Positions 12,626 through 23,283 of a stretch of DNA of 64,000 nucleotides are shown piece after piece. Numbering within the stretch: the first letter of the stretch is position 1; each line of letters opens with the position of its first letter. Under the pieces are notes generated by a model. The model did not search any database, was not told the origin of the DNA, and saw only the letters and a program-made list of their open reading frames with translations. Origin of the DNA: Daldinia sp. FL1419 (lineage: Eukaryota; Ascomycota; Sordariomycetes; Xylariales; Hypoxylaceae); the NCBI GenBank assembly GCA_025201765.1, contig MU623397.1, positions 1 through 64,000 of the forward strand. Direction: 5' to 3'. The position numbers were made by a program, and so were the translations under genes.

Positions 12626-12967
12626 TATTTTTCTTTAAGTCGCCGTCTTACGAAAGAGAGGGAGAGAGAGAGAGAGAGAGAGAGGAAAGAATATGGCAGA
12701 GGCTACACGGCCCACTAAGCAGGAGCACGATTCTACTATTATCACGAGAAATCGAACGAGATAAGCAGGCGTCGCATTTCAAATCTAACCCTTACTACTA
12801 GTTCATCGTGACAGCTACGATTCCGATAAAAGTCATATTAAGAAAAAAGAAGGAAGCGACACGACGCGCCAACAGTACAGCCGAAAGGTTGACCTCGGGA
12901 TTTTAGCTTAACTAGTCCGTTGGACGGGGGGTCAACCAGGACGGCAGTTTGTGGGGAACAGGGGTCG

Positions 12968-13007
<40 letters not shown>

Positions 13008-13931
13008 CAGCTCGGATTCCGAAGTATGGTCATGTACGGATTGTGTACATATAAGAGCAGGCCACATATATACTACATAATACACTCGCTACATAGTAAG
13101 TACACTACATACACACATAATACGTATGTTCAGGGGAAAAGGGAACCCAGGGGTCTAGTCCTTCTATGAAGCTACGATCACAAAGGAATAGCGGGTTATT
13201 AGGATGATGTGGGGGGTGGAAGCTCGACCCTCCCTCTTCGCCTTACGCTATGTACTTTACCCCCCCGAACCAGAATATTGCAATGTTTATTTGGTTATTG
13301 CCTGTCCTGCTTGTCTTGGCCAGGTATCAAGATTCGAGCCTGGATTAGCCGCTGGAGCGTCGCCCCGCATTCCCCGGGTCTTTCGTTCGGCACCTGCGAG
13401 GGTATAGAAAGACGGCGACGAGATTATTTTCGTAGTCATGATTTATTTATATTATTAGCAATAATCGTACAACCATCACAGACGTTTTCTAATCTGTAAG
13501 TTCTGCTCGTCAAGAATGTAAGTTAATATTGATTCAAAAGTTGAAAAGACCAAGACGGAAGAAGAATAATACATAATAATATTAGAGATTATATGACCCG
13601 AAATATCCTTACGCCGGCAAAACTCGAGAAGTATTAGCAAAACATAATATAATATTGTATTATGTCCCCGAACTGTCAGATCATCATAACCCTAGGTACC
13701 TACCTAGCTACTATAACCTCAGATAGCCTTGCGTGGAAAGGGAAGTATTAGGATTTGAGATAGAATAACTACACACTTAAAGAGTTCAAGTTTGTATTAC
13801 ACAGGAAAAGACAGTCTCCCAATTGATTATAATAAGAATATACGCCGAGCGCCTATCTAGATCTATACCAATTTTGTATTCATACCGGCAACCAATACCC
13901 CTGGTGGCTTTCACGATAGTCTGCCAGTCGC
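12626..13931. other. Intergenic with purine repeats, between FAT1-like gene and zinc-cluster gene
   Basis: Likely contains the FAT1-like promoter (reading leftward) and the 3' region of the zinc-cluster gene. A GA repeat at 12662-12684 lies just upstream of the FAT1-like start, so it is a CT run on the coding strand, and a longer (AG)14 lies at 12971-12998. TACCTAGG-type words occur around 13690-13710. Small open frames at 12951-13500 look spurious. Confidence 0.6.
12971..12998. repeat. (AG)14 microsatellite
   Basis: An uninterrupted AG dinucleotide run, continuing imperfectly to about 13008. A shorter GA run at 12662-12684 lies 300 bases to the left. Confidence 0.95.
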
Positions 13932-16248
13932 TCAATATTGCAGATACTGGTCCAATAGATTCTATGATATTAGTTAGAAGGTCAACGATCGTGTCTTGCT
14001 TGGTTCTTATGGACTTACCCAATCGATACTCTCCGATCCGTCAATCATTTGCGACATGGTAGTGGCGTAAGGTAACTCCGAATCAACGTCGAAATCCAGT
14101 TCCGTAATCGAACTATTGTCCTCCGAAATGGAAAGGCCGGCGTCGTTTTGGGCGACCTTTTTAATCATAAGGTCGAGTGCAAGCGCTGCCGTCGAGGCAT
14201 CGGGGGAGGCCGCCTTGTTAATCGCCCATATGCGTTGAGACTCCTGAAGTGCTCGATATTCTCTAGTGGCAAGTTGCTGCGTTTCCCTTCTTCCGGCCGA
14301 AACACCACTTCGAGATCGCATGCGAACGGACAGGTCTAGACAGAGCACCATGGAAGCCAACAGGAAATCGTGCACCGATAGCGAAATGAACATCCACCTG
14401 TCTTCGTATAATCGCCCACCAGGCTCGCACGCCTTATGTATATCTATCTGCCGGTGAACGATATCAAGGGCTGCTTCGACGCAAGCGTGCCGTGATTGTT
14501 CAAACTTGGCACTTTGAAGCTCGTAGCTGATATATCGTCGATGGAGTACGATCAGGCCTTTCAAGTAGAGGATCTCTATCGTGCATCGTTGCCATATGAG
14601 GCAAGGATTGTCTATGAAGGAACGGCTGACATCCCGTCGCTTCAAAAGTTCTGGTGCCGTATTGTAGACTTTGTTCATTTCGGCGTCTAGGGCAACTGTT
14701 TCGTCGTAGGACGGAACTCTGAGTGACTGTGTATTCTCGACAATCTTTTTAAACACCGCCATTACGCTAGCCTTGACGATAGTGTAAAGCATATGGGTGT
14801 TTTCGGAAAGGGGTCTCGACGGTGGTAACGCTGTCATATCAACGCGCAGATCAGAATATTCCAGGTTTCTCGGGACCTCGGTGTCGCAGAAGTCGTTGGG
14901 TATCATGCTTGGGAAGCCCATCTGAAAGGACACCAATGCGTCTATTTGGAATATGCTAACCCAAACTCTTCGCCGCATCTCGCCGTCGAAAGGAGTAATT
15001 CCCTTTAGGTTACCTGGGTCGCGGTGATAGCCCATCCTAAATGCCAACCGGATTATAGTACCCATCTCAAACCATAGATCAACTGGACTACCACCGTGAC
15101 TGAAAAAGCAGCTCTGTATATGGAGTAGAAACGCCTCGAGCGCATGTGCGTTAGCCGTCGCATATCGTCCTAGGACCAGGCACTGTACTGCCCTCTGTTG
15201 TAGTATATCTACTGGAGGGGTCAACCCATCAGGCTCCTTTACGTTCGATATTCTTCGTAGGCTGACTGAGACGCTGAGCACAGCAAAGAGTAGGGCTATC
15301 CAAAGCGGCGGCGCTGTCAATGGCGATTCCCAAAATGAAGCGTACTACATGTCATCAATAAGCCGCAGGTGCATAAAAGTACAGAAGTGAAAGACTTACT
15401 TCCCCTTGGAATTTATCTGGATGTATAACGCCTGACCAGCAGTACGAATTAGTAAATCAGCTCACACACATCAAAATACGGCATCCTACCCAAGACCATG
15501 AACCGAGAACTAAAATACCATGAAAGCAGCATGTCGCAGATGGGCTGGGATGGCAACGAGCTCAGAATTTCATCGAGGCTCGAAATCCGGTCCGAATCCA
15601 ACAGAAAACTAGCATCCAATGCCACGGGCTCATCAGGATACCCCCTTTCATTCTGCGTCGTAGACTGATTTGATGCCGATAGGTGTTCTCGAACTTCTTT
15701 TATATCGTCCAAGATAGAAAGCCAGTGGTTGGGATCGATGTAGTTCACTTGACCATCTGGGGTTTCTTGGAGATGGGGAGTTTCAGGGGTAAGCGCATAT
15801 TCTCCTGCACCCGGGCTGGTAGCACTCGAATCGTGCTTTGCGGGCCTGTTATTACGCATTGCTGGCGCTGCGATACTCTCCGCGCCCTTTGTGGCGAGGC
15901 TCCCTCTGGTAGTCAGCCCCGGCTGGACGACAGCATCACCCGACAGTAAAGAAGACACCAAATTCTCAAGAGTGTTAAGTCTGTCTTTCAGATCTCGCGG
16001 CCTAGCACTACTGGGTTCGCCCCGGCTTGCATTGGCAGCGTAGTTGCAATGAGAGGCCTTGTCACGTCTCACGCAGGAGTCGCAGGGTAAGCCTCGGTTA
16101 CACTTCAACCTACAAGACGTATAAGTCTGTATGGGTATAATCAAGGGCACAGGAGTATAACATACTTTCGGGTCCGACATGGCTCACAGGAAACGGGCGG
16201 TCGGTTTCTCTTTTCCACCTTTCTACGGCCGATGTCAATGCTAGCCAT
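13932..16248 (-). CDS. Zn2Cys6 fungal transcription factor
   Basis: Five exons in reading order: 16248-16166, 16109-15490, 15431-15400, 15344-14019 and 13961-13932, giving 696 residues. Joining exons 1 and 2 rebuilds a perfect zinc cluster, Cys 21, 24, 31, 37, 40 and 49 (C-x2-C-x6-C-x5-C-x2-C-x8-C), with basic linker KVEKRNR before it. Residues ~75-90 form a short leucine-rich coiled coil, then a Ser-rich linker. From about residue 235 the fungal-specific middle homology region starts (VIHPDKFQGEYASFW, then LWIALLFAVLS), with the characteristic RRVWVSIFQIDALVSFQMG. Exon 3 is only 32 nt but completes this motif. The protein is expected to bind CGG-type sites as a dimer. It is divergent from a short-chain dehydrogenase, a possible target; the regulated pathway is unknown. 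Confidence 0.9.
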
Positions 16249-16742
16249 GGAAGCGTAAGCTTTCTCTAAAGTTTTGTTCTTACAAATACTCGACCAAAGG
16301 GGAAGATATCTAGGTTAGGTAAATCAGGTCTGAAAGTTGCTATTCCCACGACCAAAAAGGAACCCGTAAAATCCATAGTGGGCCGGAGATATTATATGCG
16401 CTACCAGCAGCTCGACTATGGAGCAGGGCGTGGAGATATTATCTCCGCTAGCTAACGAGAGGGAATCTTGTGAGCCCCGATCCAATCGGAATCCTCTATA
16501 CACCAATCTATAAGCTACAAAATAACCAACCTTACTGTTTGTTAGATGAAAGGACATATAAAATCCGGTTGGTTTGCAACGGTTGTAGCATAAGCCTGGT
16601 AGGAATGTAAGTCACGATAGAATATAAAATAGTGTCTTAGGATGCGTAGTATGCGTAGTATGTGATGATAGCTCCTTTAAATAATAAAGATCCAACCAGA
16701 CAAATCGAGAATAAATACCAACTAATAGCCCTTAAACTCCCC
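16249..16742. promoter_or_regulatory. Shared divergent intergenic region (zinc-cluster gene / dehydrogenase)
   Basis: About 495 bases separate the start codons of the minus-strand Zn2Cys6 gene and the plus-strand dehydrogenase, so both promoters lie here. CGGAGATA-like words occur near 16383 and an inverted partner (TATCTCCG) near 16438, which could be a binding palindrome for a zinc-cluster factor; this is inference. A 77-codon minus-strand frame at 16324-16557 shows no family features. Confidence 0.5.
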
Positions 16743-17804
16743 ATGGCTATCCTCTCAGCGTTATACGGAGCTTATTCCGTCCTGTCTTCCAGGATTTTTG
16801 TAAAGCTCCCAGTCCCGACCGGACATCCCGAGCTCTCGGATCAGATTATTGTCGTGACCGGCGCCAACTCAGGGCTTGGATTTGAAGCCAGTCTTCACCT
16901 ATCACGACTTGGCCTCGGAAAATTAATTCTTGCAGTGCGGACTATATCTAAGGGCGAAGATGCAAAGGTGAGAATACTCAAATCGACTGGTCGTCCCGAA
17001 TTCTCTATCGAAGTCTGGCCCATCGACATGGATAGCCATGATTCGATCAAGTCCTTCGCGAATCGTGCCTCTCAACTCCCTCGTATCGACGGCGTGCTAG
17101 CCAACGCTGGTGTCATGACATCCAAGTTCACCCTGAGCGAGCGCAACGAAAAGAGCCTCAACGTCAACGTCGTTAGTACCTTTTTACTCTATTTGCTCCT
17201 TCTGCCAAAGATGCGCGAGTCCGGACAGAAAACAGGAAATATCTGCCGATTTACGATCCCAAATAGCGCGCTACACTATACCGCTCCGCTCGCAGAGCTA
17301 GATCTCAACAGCCCCAGCATAATCGACCGGCTGAATGATCCCCAGAAGGCTGATATGGCGGCTCGATATTCCCTGAGCAAGCTGCTCGTCATCTACGCCG
17401 TGCGCGAGTTTGCCGAGAGGACTACGTCTTCTGGAAAGGGGGGATGCATCATCAACACGCCAAATCCGAGTTTTTGCAAATCCAACCTCGCAAACGAATC
17501 CCAAGCAAGCCGCGCGTTCCAAATCCTCGAGAAGCTACTGGCTCGATCGACTGAAGAGGGGAGTCGTGTTTTGGTTCACGGGGTACTGGCTGGTCAAGAA
17601 ACTAACGGACAGTACCTGTCCAACTGTCACGTCGAAATGTAAGCAATCCGTTCCCTGTTTATTGCGACGATTTCGTCTGACCGGCTCCAAAGCCCTGCGC
17701 ATCACGTCACTGGAAAATGGGGCCAAAAGGTCCAAAAGAAGTTCTTTGACGAACTTTTGGATAAGTTGGAAGGGATACAGCCTGGTATTTCGTCAAACAT
17801 TTAG
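16743..17804 (+). CDS. Short-chain dehydrogenase/reductase (SDR), NAD(P)-dependent
   Basis: Two exons, 16743-17638 and 17693-17804, give 335 residues. The intron is placed so the C-terminus reads into WGQKVQKKFFDELLDKLEGIQPGIS, as expected for this group; without it the frame stops after HVEM. The Rossmann dinucleotide motif TGANSGLG is at about residues 40-47, NAG (in LANAGV) near 122-126, and the catalytic Tyr-x3-Lys is in RYSLSK near 208-213. The start at 16743 is preferred because it precedes a normal N-terminus in good context; an in-frame ATG at 16662 would add 27 residues. It resembles the fungal SDRs often found near secondary-metabolite genes, but no biosynthetic core enzyme is present here, and the substrate is unknown. 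Confidence 0.87.
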
Positions 17805-18245
17805 GGTTTTTTTTTTTTATTTATTTATTTTTTTTTTCCCCCTGCATTATCCTGACACAGCGGTCGCCACCAAGTCCCAAGGAACACCGGCCCCACCCGT
17901 CCGGATAAGACGGTACATGTGTATATATTCCTTATTGGTATTAGTAGGAAGGGGGGAATCGCACCGTCTCTTTTCATAGGAATCTCAAAATATCGATCCA
18001 TTTGCAAGCATATATGTTTCGGGACACTAGGTGTATTATATTCGTTGTTGGATTGCTTGTAGGATGTTTCTTGACTTGAGTGTATCCATCATGTTAGAGA
18101 TAGGTATCTGAGATAAGCGATAATTCTAATATGTCGAATACTTTTATTATAGATTTTATAAGTCATGTCGACTTCCATAGAGACATCTGGACATGACGTA
18201 TGTACCTTCTGGACTTTAGGTTAGGTAACTTAACTAGTAGTATGT
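17805..18245. other. Intergenic between dehydrogenase and transposon relic
   Basis: Starts with a T-rich tract at 17810-17839, likely within the 3' untranslated region of the dehydrogenase. No gene seen. The final bases run up to the TA that borders the left inverted repeat. Confidence 0.55.
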
Positions 18246-19012
18246 TACAGTTATGGGACAAAAAAACCGCACACCTCAAATTTATATATATACAATTTCA
18301 ATAATTCCTTTCAATACCATAATATATGGATATTAATAATATATATATATAAAATCATATTAAATTTTGTTGAAGATTTTATTTATGAATTTAAGGTTTG
18401 AAAAAGATTAATAAAAAAATTATAAAAATTAGGTTATTATATAATGGATTTTAAATAAAATATAAAAATTATTTTAAACCCTAAAAACTTATTTTTAAAT
18501 TTTAGAAAATATATTTATATAAAGTGTATGTATTTATTTATATATATAAAGTTTTCTTTTATTGAAACAATTTAAATTGGTTGAATTATATTTAGTTGAA
18601 TATGGTATGTTTTATAGAAAAACGTAGATTTCTTATCAAAATCCCTAAAACATACATATTTCAAAAGCTTATAACTTACTCAATTTTATGCCTAGAATCT
18701 GAAAAAAAGTTATTTTATATATACAACTACTTATAATATATATTTATAATTTTTTCAAATTTATTTTATATTATATATATCTTTATATTAAATTATATTT
18801 TATATAAAAAATTAGACCTATTTATATCAACTCTTTTAATATCAATCTTACATAAAAGTAAGTATGAAAAATCAAAAATAAATATATTATTATCTAAATA
18901 ATTTAAAATAAAAAACCGATCAATTTTATTTATTTTCTATATTAAGTTATTTAAGTTTGAATGTTAGGGGTACGAAATTTGAGGTGTGCGGTTTTTTTGT
19001 CCCATAACTGTA
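18246..19012. mobile_element. Non-autonomous Tc1/mariner-type element (relic) with perfect inverted repeats
   Basis: Left end 18246-18283 and right end 18975-19012 are exact reverse complements over 38 bases. Both begin with TA, so the natural reading is a TA target duplication around a 36-bp inverted repeat starting CAGTTATGGGAC. The CAGT ends and TA duplication are hallmarks of the Tc1/mariner (IS630-like, including pogo/Fot) superfamily. The interior (~690 bp) is very AT-rich with no usable open frame and no DDE/D transposase remnant, so the copy is either a MITE or a RIP-decayed deletion derivative. The surviving perfect ends against a degraded interior suggest a fairly recent move of an already defective copy, or protection of the ends. 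Confidence 0.9.
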
Positions 19013-19385
19013 GGTACTTGGTACTTGGTATTTGATATTTGATTTACCCCAGGAAGCTAGGACATTAACATGTGGCTGGGTAATTACATGACCATTGGAC
19101 AAAGGGTTCCTCTCCCCCACGTAGGTAGCGTCAAAGCAGGCTAAGCAGTGCATAGTAGTAGTACCTTCTGATAGGTCCTGTACATAATTACAGAGCGGCG
19201 ACGGCAGGGAACCCTAAAGTAAGGTTGCCAAGCTTTGCCAGCTGTAGTGGGGACCCGAACTGCTGGAGATGCTTTCGTGTTAACTTTTTGTGATTTTAAC
19301 GTTTAAACTTTCCCGAGAAGCTTCAAAATTCCCAATTGACTTGTCCATCCATGAATATTTCCTTTTTATTTCCACCCTCGTGAAT
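19013..19385. other. Intergenic, upstream of glucosidase II beta gene
   Basis: About 370 bases between the transposon end and the start codon; presumably promoter and leader. GGTACTTG direct repeats at 19013-19030 lie immediately outside the element. Confidence 0.5.
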
Positions 19386-21271
19386 ATGCGCCAATCTCAG
19401 GCTTTGGTGCTTCTGGGCATCATCGCTCGGAATGGGTTCGTTGCAGCTGGTTCCTTACCACGTGGCGTTGGTCCGGAATGTGAGTTGTCCCCTCTTGTGT
19501 TTCCTTACTTCTCTAATTTTAGTCCGACAATCTTGTGATTGTGGCCTCTATAGACTATATATATAGGCCTGTCCCTTTTTGGAACTCGACTCGTGAGAGC
19601 TTGTAGATACTAACTAGTTGACTTCATAGTTGTCAAATTCTACGAATCAAAAGACACCTTCACATGTATAGGTCATCCTTCGATAACAATTCCCGCCTCT
19701 AGAGTCAACGATAACTCGTGTGACTGTCCTGATGGTACAGACGAGCCTGGTACGGCAGCATGTGCTCTGTTAGATCGTCTATCTCCGGCGCAACCTTTGC
19801 CTGCCTCTCTCTCCGGCACTACCAACACCACAAATGCCCTTCCCGGTTTTTGGTGTGCTAACAAGGGCCATATCGGCTCATACATCCCTTTCATGTATGT
19901 CAACGATGGCGTCTGCGACTACGATCTCTGCTGCGACGGTAGCGAGGAATATGGAAACGTAGGTGGGGTTAAGTGCGAGAACAAATGTGCGGAAATCGGC
20001 AAGGAATGGAGAAGAATAGAGCAGGAGCGAAAAGAAAACCTAGAGCGGGCAAATAAGCGCCGACGGACTATGGTGAAGGAATCCAAGGAATTCCGCCGCC
20101 GAGTTGAGGCCAAGATTGTCAGCCTTACGGATGAGATTAAGGAGCTCGAAGTTAAGCGGGACGAATTGAAGGCTAAATTAGACGAGGTCGAGCGCCAAGA
20201 GCGTTTCAAAGTCGTCAAGAGCGAAGGTTCCGGAAAACTTGGTGTACTCGCTGGATTAGCTAAGACGAGAGTCAATGAGCTACGAGATACCTTGAGCAAG
20301 GTCATGAACGAGCGCAACCATCTCTCAGCTAAGGTTCAGGAGCTAGAAGGCATTCTATCGGCGTTCAAGGAAGAATACAACCCTAATTTCAACGACGAAG
20401 GTGTCAAAAAGGCCGTTAGGGGTTGGGAAGATTATGCTGCCAAGAAGGTCGGCGAAGCCCAAGAACAGCTTAACGAGAATGACATCACCGAAGTGTTGAA
20501 GGAGGATAGCGAGGAATCCGGTATTAACTGGAAAGAGTTCGAAGAAGATGAGGCAACAGACACGGATATTTGTAGGTCTCAAAGATGCCTAGACTGTTTT
20601 TGCTTGTGATACGCTAACTCGGGGTAGTGTATAGTTTCGAGGCCTACCTCCCTGGCCCGCTTCGCGAATTCCTCCACGACAAGATTAATCTTCTACGGAT
20701 ATGGCTTATCGAAAATGGCATGCTGGCCGACACGGGTTCTGGAAAGGGCGAATCTCGTCTCGTCAAGGCTGCCAGAGAGGCTTATGAGTCTGTTTCTAAT
20801 GACGTCAGCAACAAGAGGCGGACACTAGAGGAGCAACAACGTGATCTAGAGAAGGATTACGGCCAAGATGATATCTTCCGGTATTTGAAGGGCAAATGCA
20901 TCACGACCGAGGCCGGTGAATACGAATATGAACTGTGCTGGCTAGACAAGACGAGCCAGAAGAGTAAGAAGGGTGGAGGGAAGACCACCATGGGTAACTT
21001 CAATCGTTTCGATTTCGATGAGGCGGACGAGGAGGAACGCCACGATGGCAAGGGGCTGGGCCGGGGTAAGCGCGTGGTTCTGAGGTACGAAAATGGCCAG
21101 GGTTGTTGGAATGGCCCCAACCGGAAGACAGATGTCTGGCTTGCCTGTGCTGAGACTGAGGAGTTATGGCGGGTAAGCGAACTGGAGAAGTGTGTTTACA
21201 AGATGGAGGTGGGCACACCAGCTGTCTGTGAGGAGACGGTAGAGCCTGGTCAAGTCAAGGACGAATTGTGA
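19386..21271 (+). CDS. gtb1: Glucosidase II beta subunit (ER quality control)
   Basis: Three exons, 19386-19479, 19630-20571 and 20628-21271, give 559 residues. The start at 19386 opens a signal peptide; an upstream in-frame ATG at 19290 would bury it. After the signal come two cysteine-rich LDL-receptor-class-A-like repeats (NDNSCDCPDGTDEPG and NDGVCDYDLCCDGSEE), then a long charged coiled coil (~residues 130-270), an acidic stretch, and a C-terminal mannose-6-phosphate-receptor-homology domain with cysteines around GKCITTEAGEYEYELCW, GQGCWNG and ACAETEELWRVSE. The last four residues are KDEL, an ER-retrieval signal. It binds mannose on N-glycans and holds the catalytic alpha subunit in the ER lumen, where the complex trims glucose from new glycoproteins. 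It is convergent with the Rtf2 gene, 204 bases apart. Confidence 0.94.
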
Positions 21272-21475
21272 TGTGGTTCTTAGAGAGAGGACAGGTCAGC
21301 ACTTTAGAATCAACTCCTTCGCGACATCTACTACAAATGAGACAAGAATTTACGATATATGATTAACTCAACTTTGGAAAAGGATCCCTACACCAACAAA
21401 ATAGGAGTAGAGCGTTCATCATTTGTGGTATCATTAAACTGCACATTGGTTCTGTAGGGTATCTATCTCGGCACG

Positions 21476-22318
21476 TTATCTCACAGCCTCGCTCCTCTTA
21501 TATCCGTCCGCTATCTTCCTCCGTTTAGCCCTTTCTTCTTGCTCGGCCAATACTTTAGCTGTAAGGGACGCGGTCATGGGGTTGTTGATCCTGCTTGCGA
21601 TGCCATTCTTATCCTCGCTCTTGTCTGTTTTACTGGAATTCTTCTCTCTTTGCTCACCACCCCTGTTCTCCTTCGCATCCTCGGCTTTGCGCTTTTTCTT
21701 ACCGCCACTCTTGTCCTTCTTCAAGCTATGTGCTAGACCTAGCATATTTAGATCGTCGACTCTTTTCGCCAACTTCTCTACCTCGGCTTCGTCCGTCGGT
21801 AGTATCGGTATCACGTCTCGCTCCTCGAAGGGGGAACTGCATTCGGGGCATTGTTTTTCTGTGTCGGAGATCTCCTTCATAGTCACTTCCGCAAAGACGT
21901 GGCCACACGGCACAATATACACACTCTTGGTAGCAGCACCCAACTCTTTTAAGCTAACGGGACAGGCTGCAAACTCACGACCCTTCTCATCCTTCTTCAT
22001 TGTGACCTTTAGCTTCACGACATCTTTTAAACTCTTGATTCCTGTGCGCGCAAACTCGGCTTCTTGGGTCTCCGATACTGCCGTCTCGGAAGAAGAGGGC
22101 ATCAGGCATTGTAGCACGGATTCGTAGTTGTAGAGCCGCCCTCGCCAGTCGGACACCGTGTTGGAGAAATCAAGCGGCGCGTCGGATAATGGGCACATCG
22201 TCCAAGCGTGAGTTAGAGACTCCAGGGCGGTGGCTTTTACTTCCGAGGCGGTTGGTAACCGGGCGGCTTCTCTTACGAGTTCGCGCCGCTTAGGGATGGA
22301 ACCGCCGTCGTTTCCCAT
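21476..22318 (-). CDS. rtf2: Rtf2-like replication termination factor
   Basis: A single exon of 280 residues. The N-terminus MGNDGGSIPKRRELVR with the WTMCPLSDAPL segment at about residues 39-49 and the degenerate RING-like region CPVSLKEL ... VPCGHVF ... CPECSSPFEERDVIPI (about 118-175) are characteristic of the Rtf2 family. The C-terminal third is Lys/Glu-rich with nuclear-type basic patches, ending in a conserved helical ANVLAEQEERAKRRK-like stretch (here AKVLAEQEERAKRRK). Rtf2 acts in the nucleus at stalled replication forks and in splicing in fission yeast. It is divergent from TOR, with about 965 bases between the starts, and convergent with the glucosidase II beta gene. Confidence 0.93.
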   Translation of the reverse strand: MGNDGGSIPKRRELVREAARLPTASEVKATALESLTHAWTMCPLSDAPLDFSNTVSDWRGRLYNYESVLQCLMPSSSETAVSETQEAEFARTGIKSLKDVVKLKVTMKKDEKGREFAACPVSLKELGAATKSVYIVPCGHVFAEVTMKEISDTEKQCPECSSPFEERDVIPILPTDEAEVEKLAKRVDDLNMLGLAHSLKKDKSGGKKKRKAEDAKENRGGEQREKNSSKTDKSEDKNGIASRINNPMTASLTAKVLAEQEERAKRRKIADGYKRSEAVR

Positions 22319-23283
22319 GGTGAAGGCTGCGATGTACGACGGAATATATTATTTGGGGATGGAGGAAGACTCAATGCATATATCAGTTGGGGTGTGTAGC
22401 GAATAAAAGAGGCAAATTATAGCGTAGATATCGGTAAAGTTGAAGGAAGGAAAAGAAGAGGCTATCGCACGATCCTCGAAATTGTTTAGGTCAAGTTAGA
22501 GAAATCAACGGGTACAATGGGAGTATGCGATCGGCGCGATAAGAATTGGCAGTGGCGTTCTTCAATGCAGCATCAAATTAAGCGCTATCGATAAGATGAA
22601 GCTTAGCAGCACATATGCATGATAGGTACAAACCTGATAAGGTATAGGTACTACCTACTATGAAAGCGTTGAAGCGGGCAGGCGTCTTGGAAGTCGATAG
22701 TATTCAGTTAAGGTGCCTATAGGGACCGCTAAGTTTCGCTACGCTTGGGGTCTTCCTCGAAAATGATTCAATGATTGGTCCTAAGACTCTAACCTAACCT
22801 AGGTAGGTATGTACTTCATGTATCATTTGTATCTTGTATACGCCGCACCGTGCGCTCAAACGTTACCTCAGATATATAGTTGGCGCTAGGTCACCGGTAG
22901 TTCAGTGCATTTCTTTAGGTACCAGAAGTACACATGTAATGTACATACCTTGACCTTGTACAGCTCAAATGCTCTCTCTCTCAACTCTCTCTCTCTTCTC
23001 CTGTTACCTTTTCGTCACGAGCTTGAAATACGTCCTACCAAGCAAAGGCGAGGGCGTATAGACGCTTTTTTAACGAGAACATCACTCCATACACGCTTTA
23101 TTCCTCTCTTTTTAATTTTATTATTATTACCGACTCAAGTCTTCCCGCGGATAGTTCTTGCGATCGGATGTCGCAGCGGTGCTAGTAGGATACCCTTGAT
23201 GTATTTCGCGGTTGGTTCTTGAAGCTGTTCTCGACGCGGCTGAAGGGTAACGAGGCCGGTATCCCCTCCAGCCGCTGCCTATA
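22319..23283. promoter_or_regulatory. Divergent intergenic region between Rtf2 and TOR genes
   Basis: Contains both promoters. Near TOR there is a pyrimidine-rich stretch of CT repeats at about 22973-23002 and a TTTTTAATTTTATTATTATT run near 23107-23127, probably in the TOR promoter or leader. AACCTAACCTAGGTAGG lies at about 22789-22807. No gene seen. Confidence 0.55.

Noticed and set aside
13321..13350. GATTCGAGCC as a possible tRNA T-loop
   Set aside because: No acceptor, D-arm or anticodon arm could be folded around it; no tRNA was found anywhere in the window by eye.
13204..13499. Two overlapping plus-strand frames of 67 and 96 codons
   Set aside because: Cysteine- and proline-rich noise in an intergenic stretch, with no splice partner or family.
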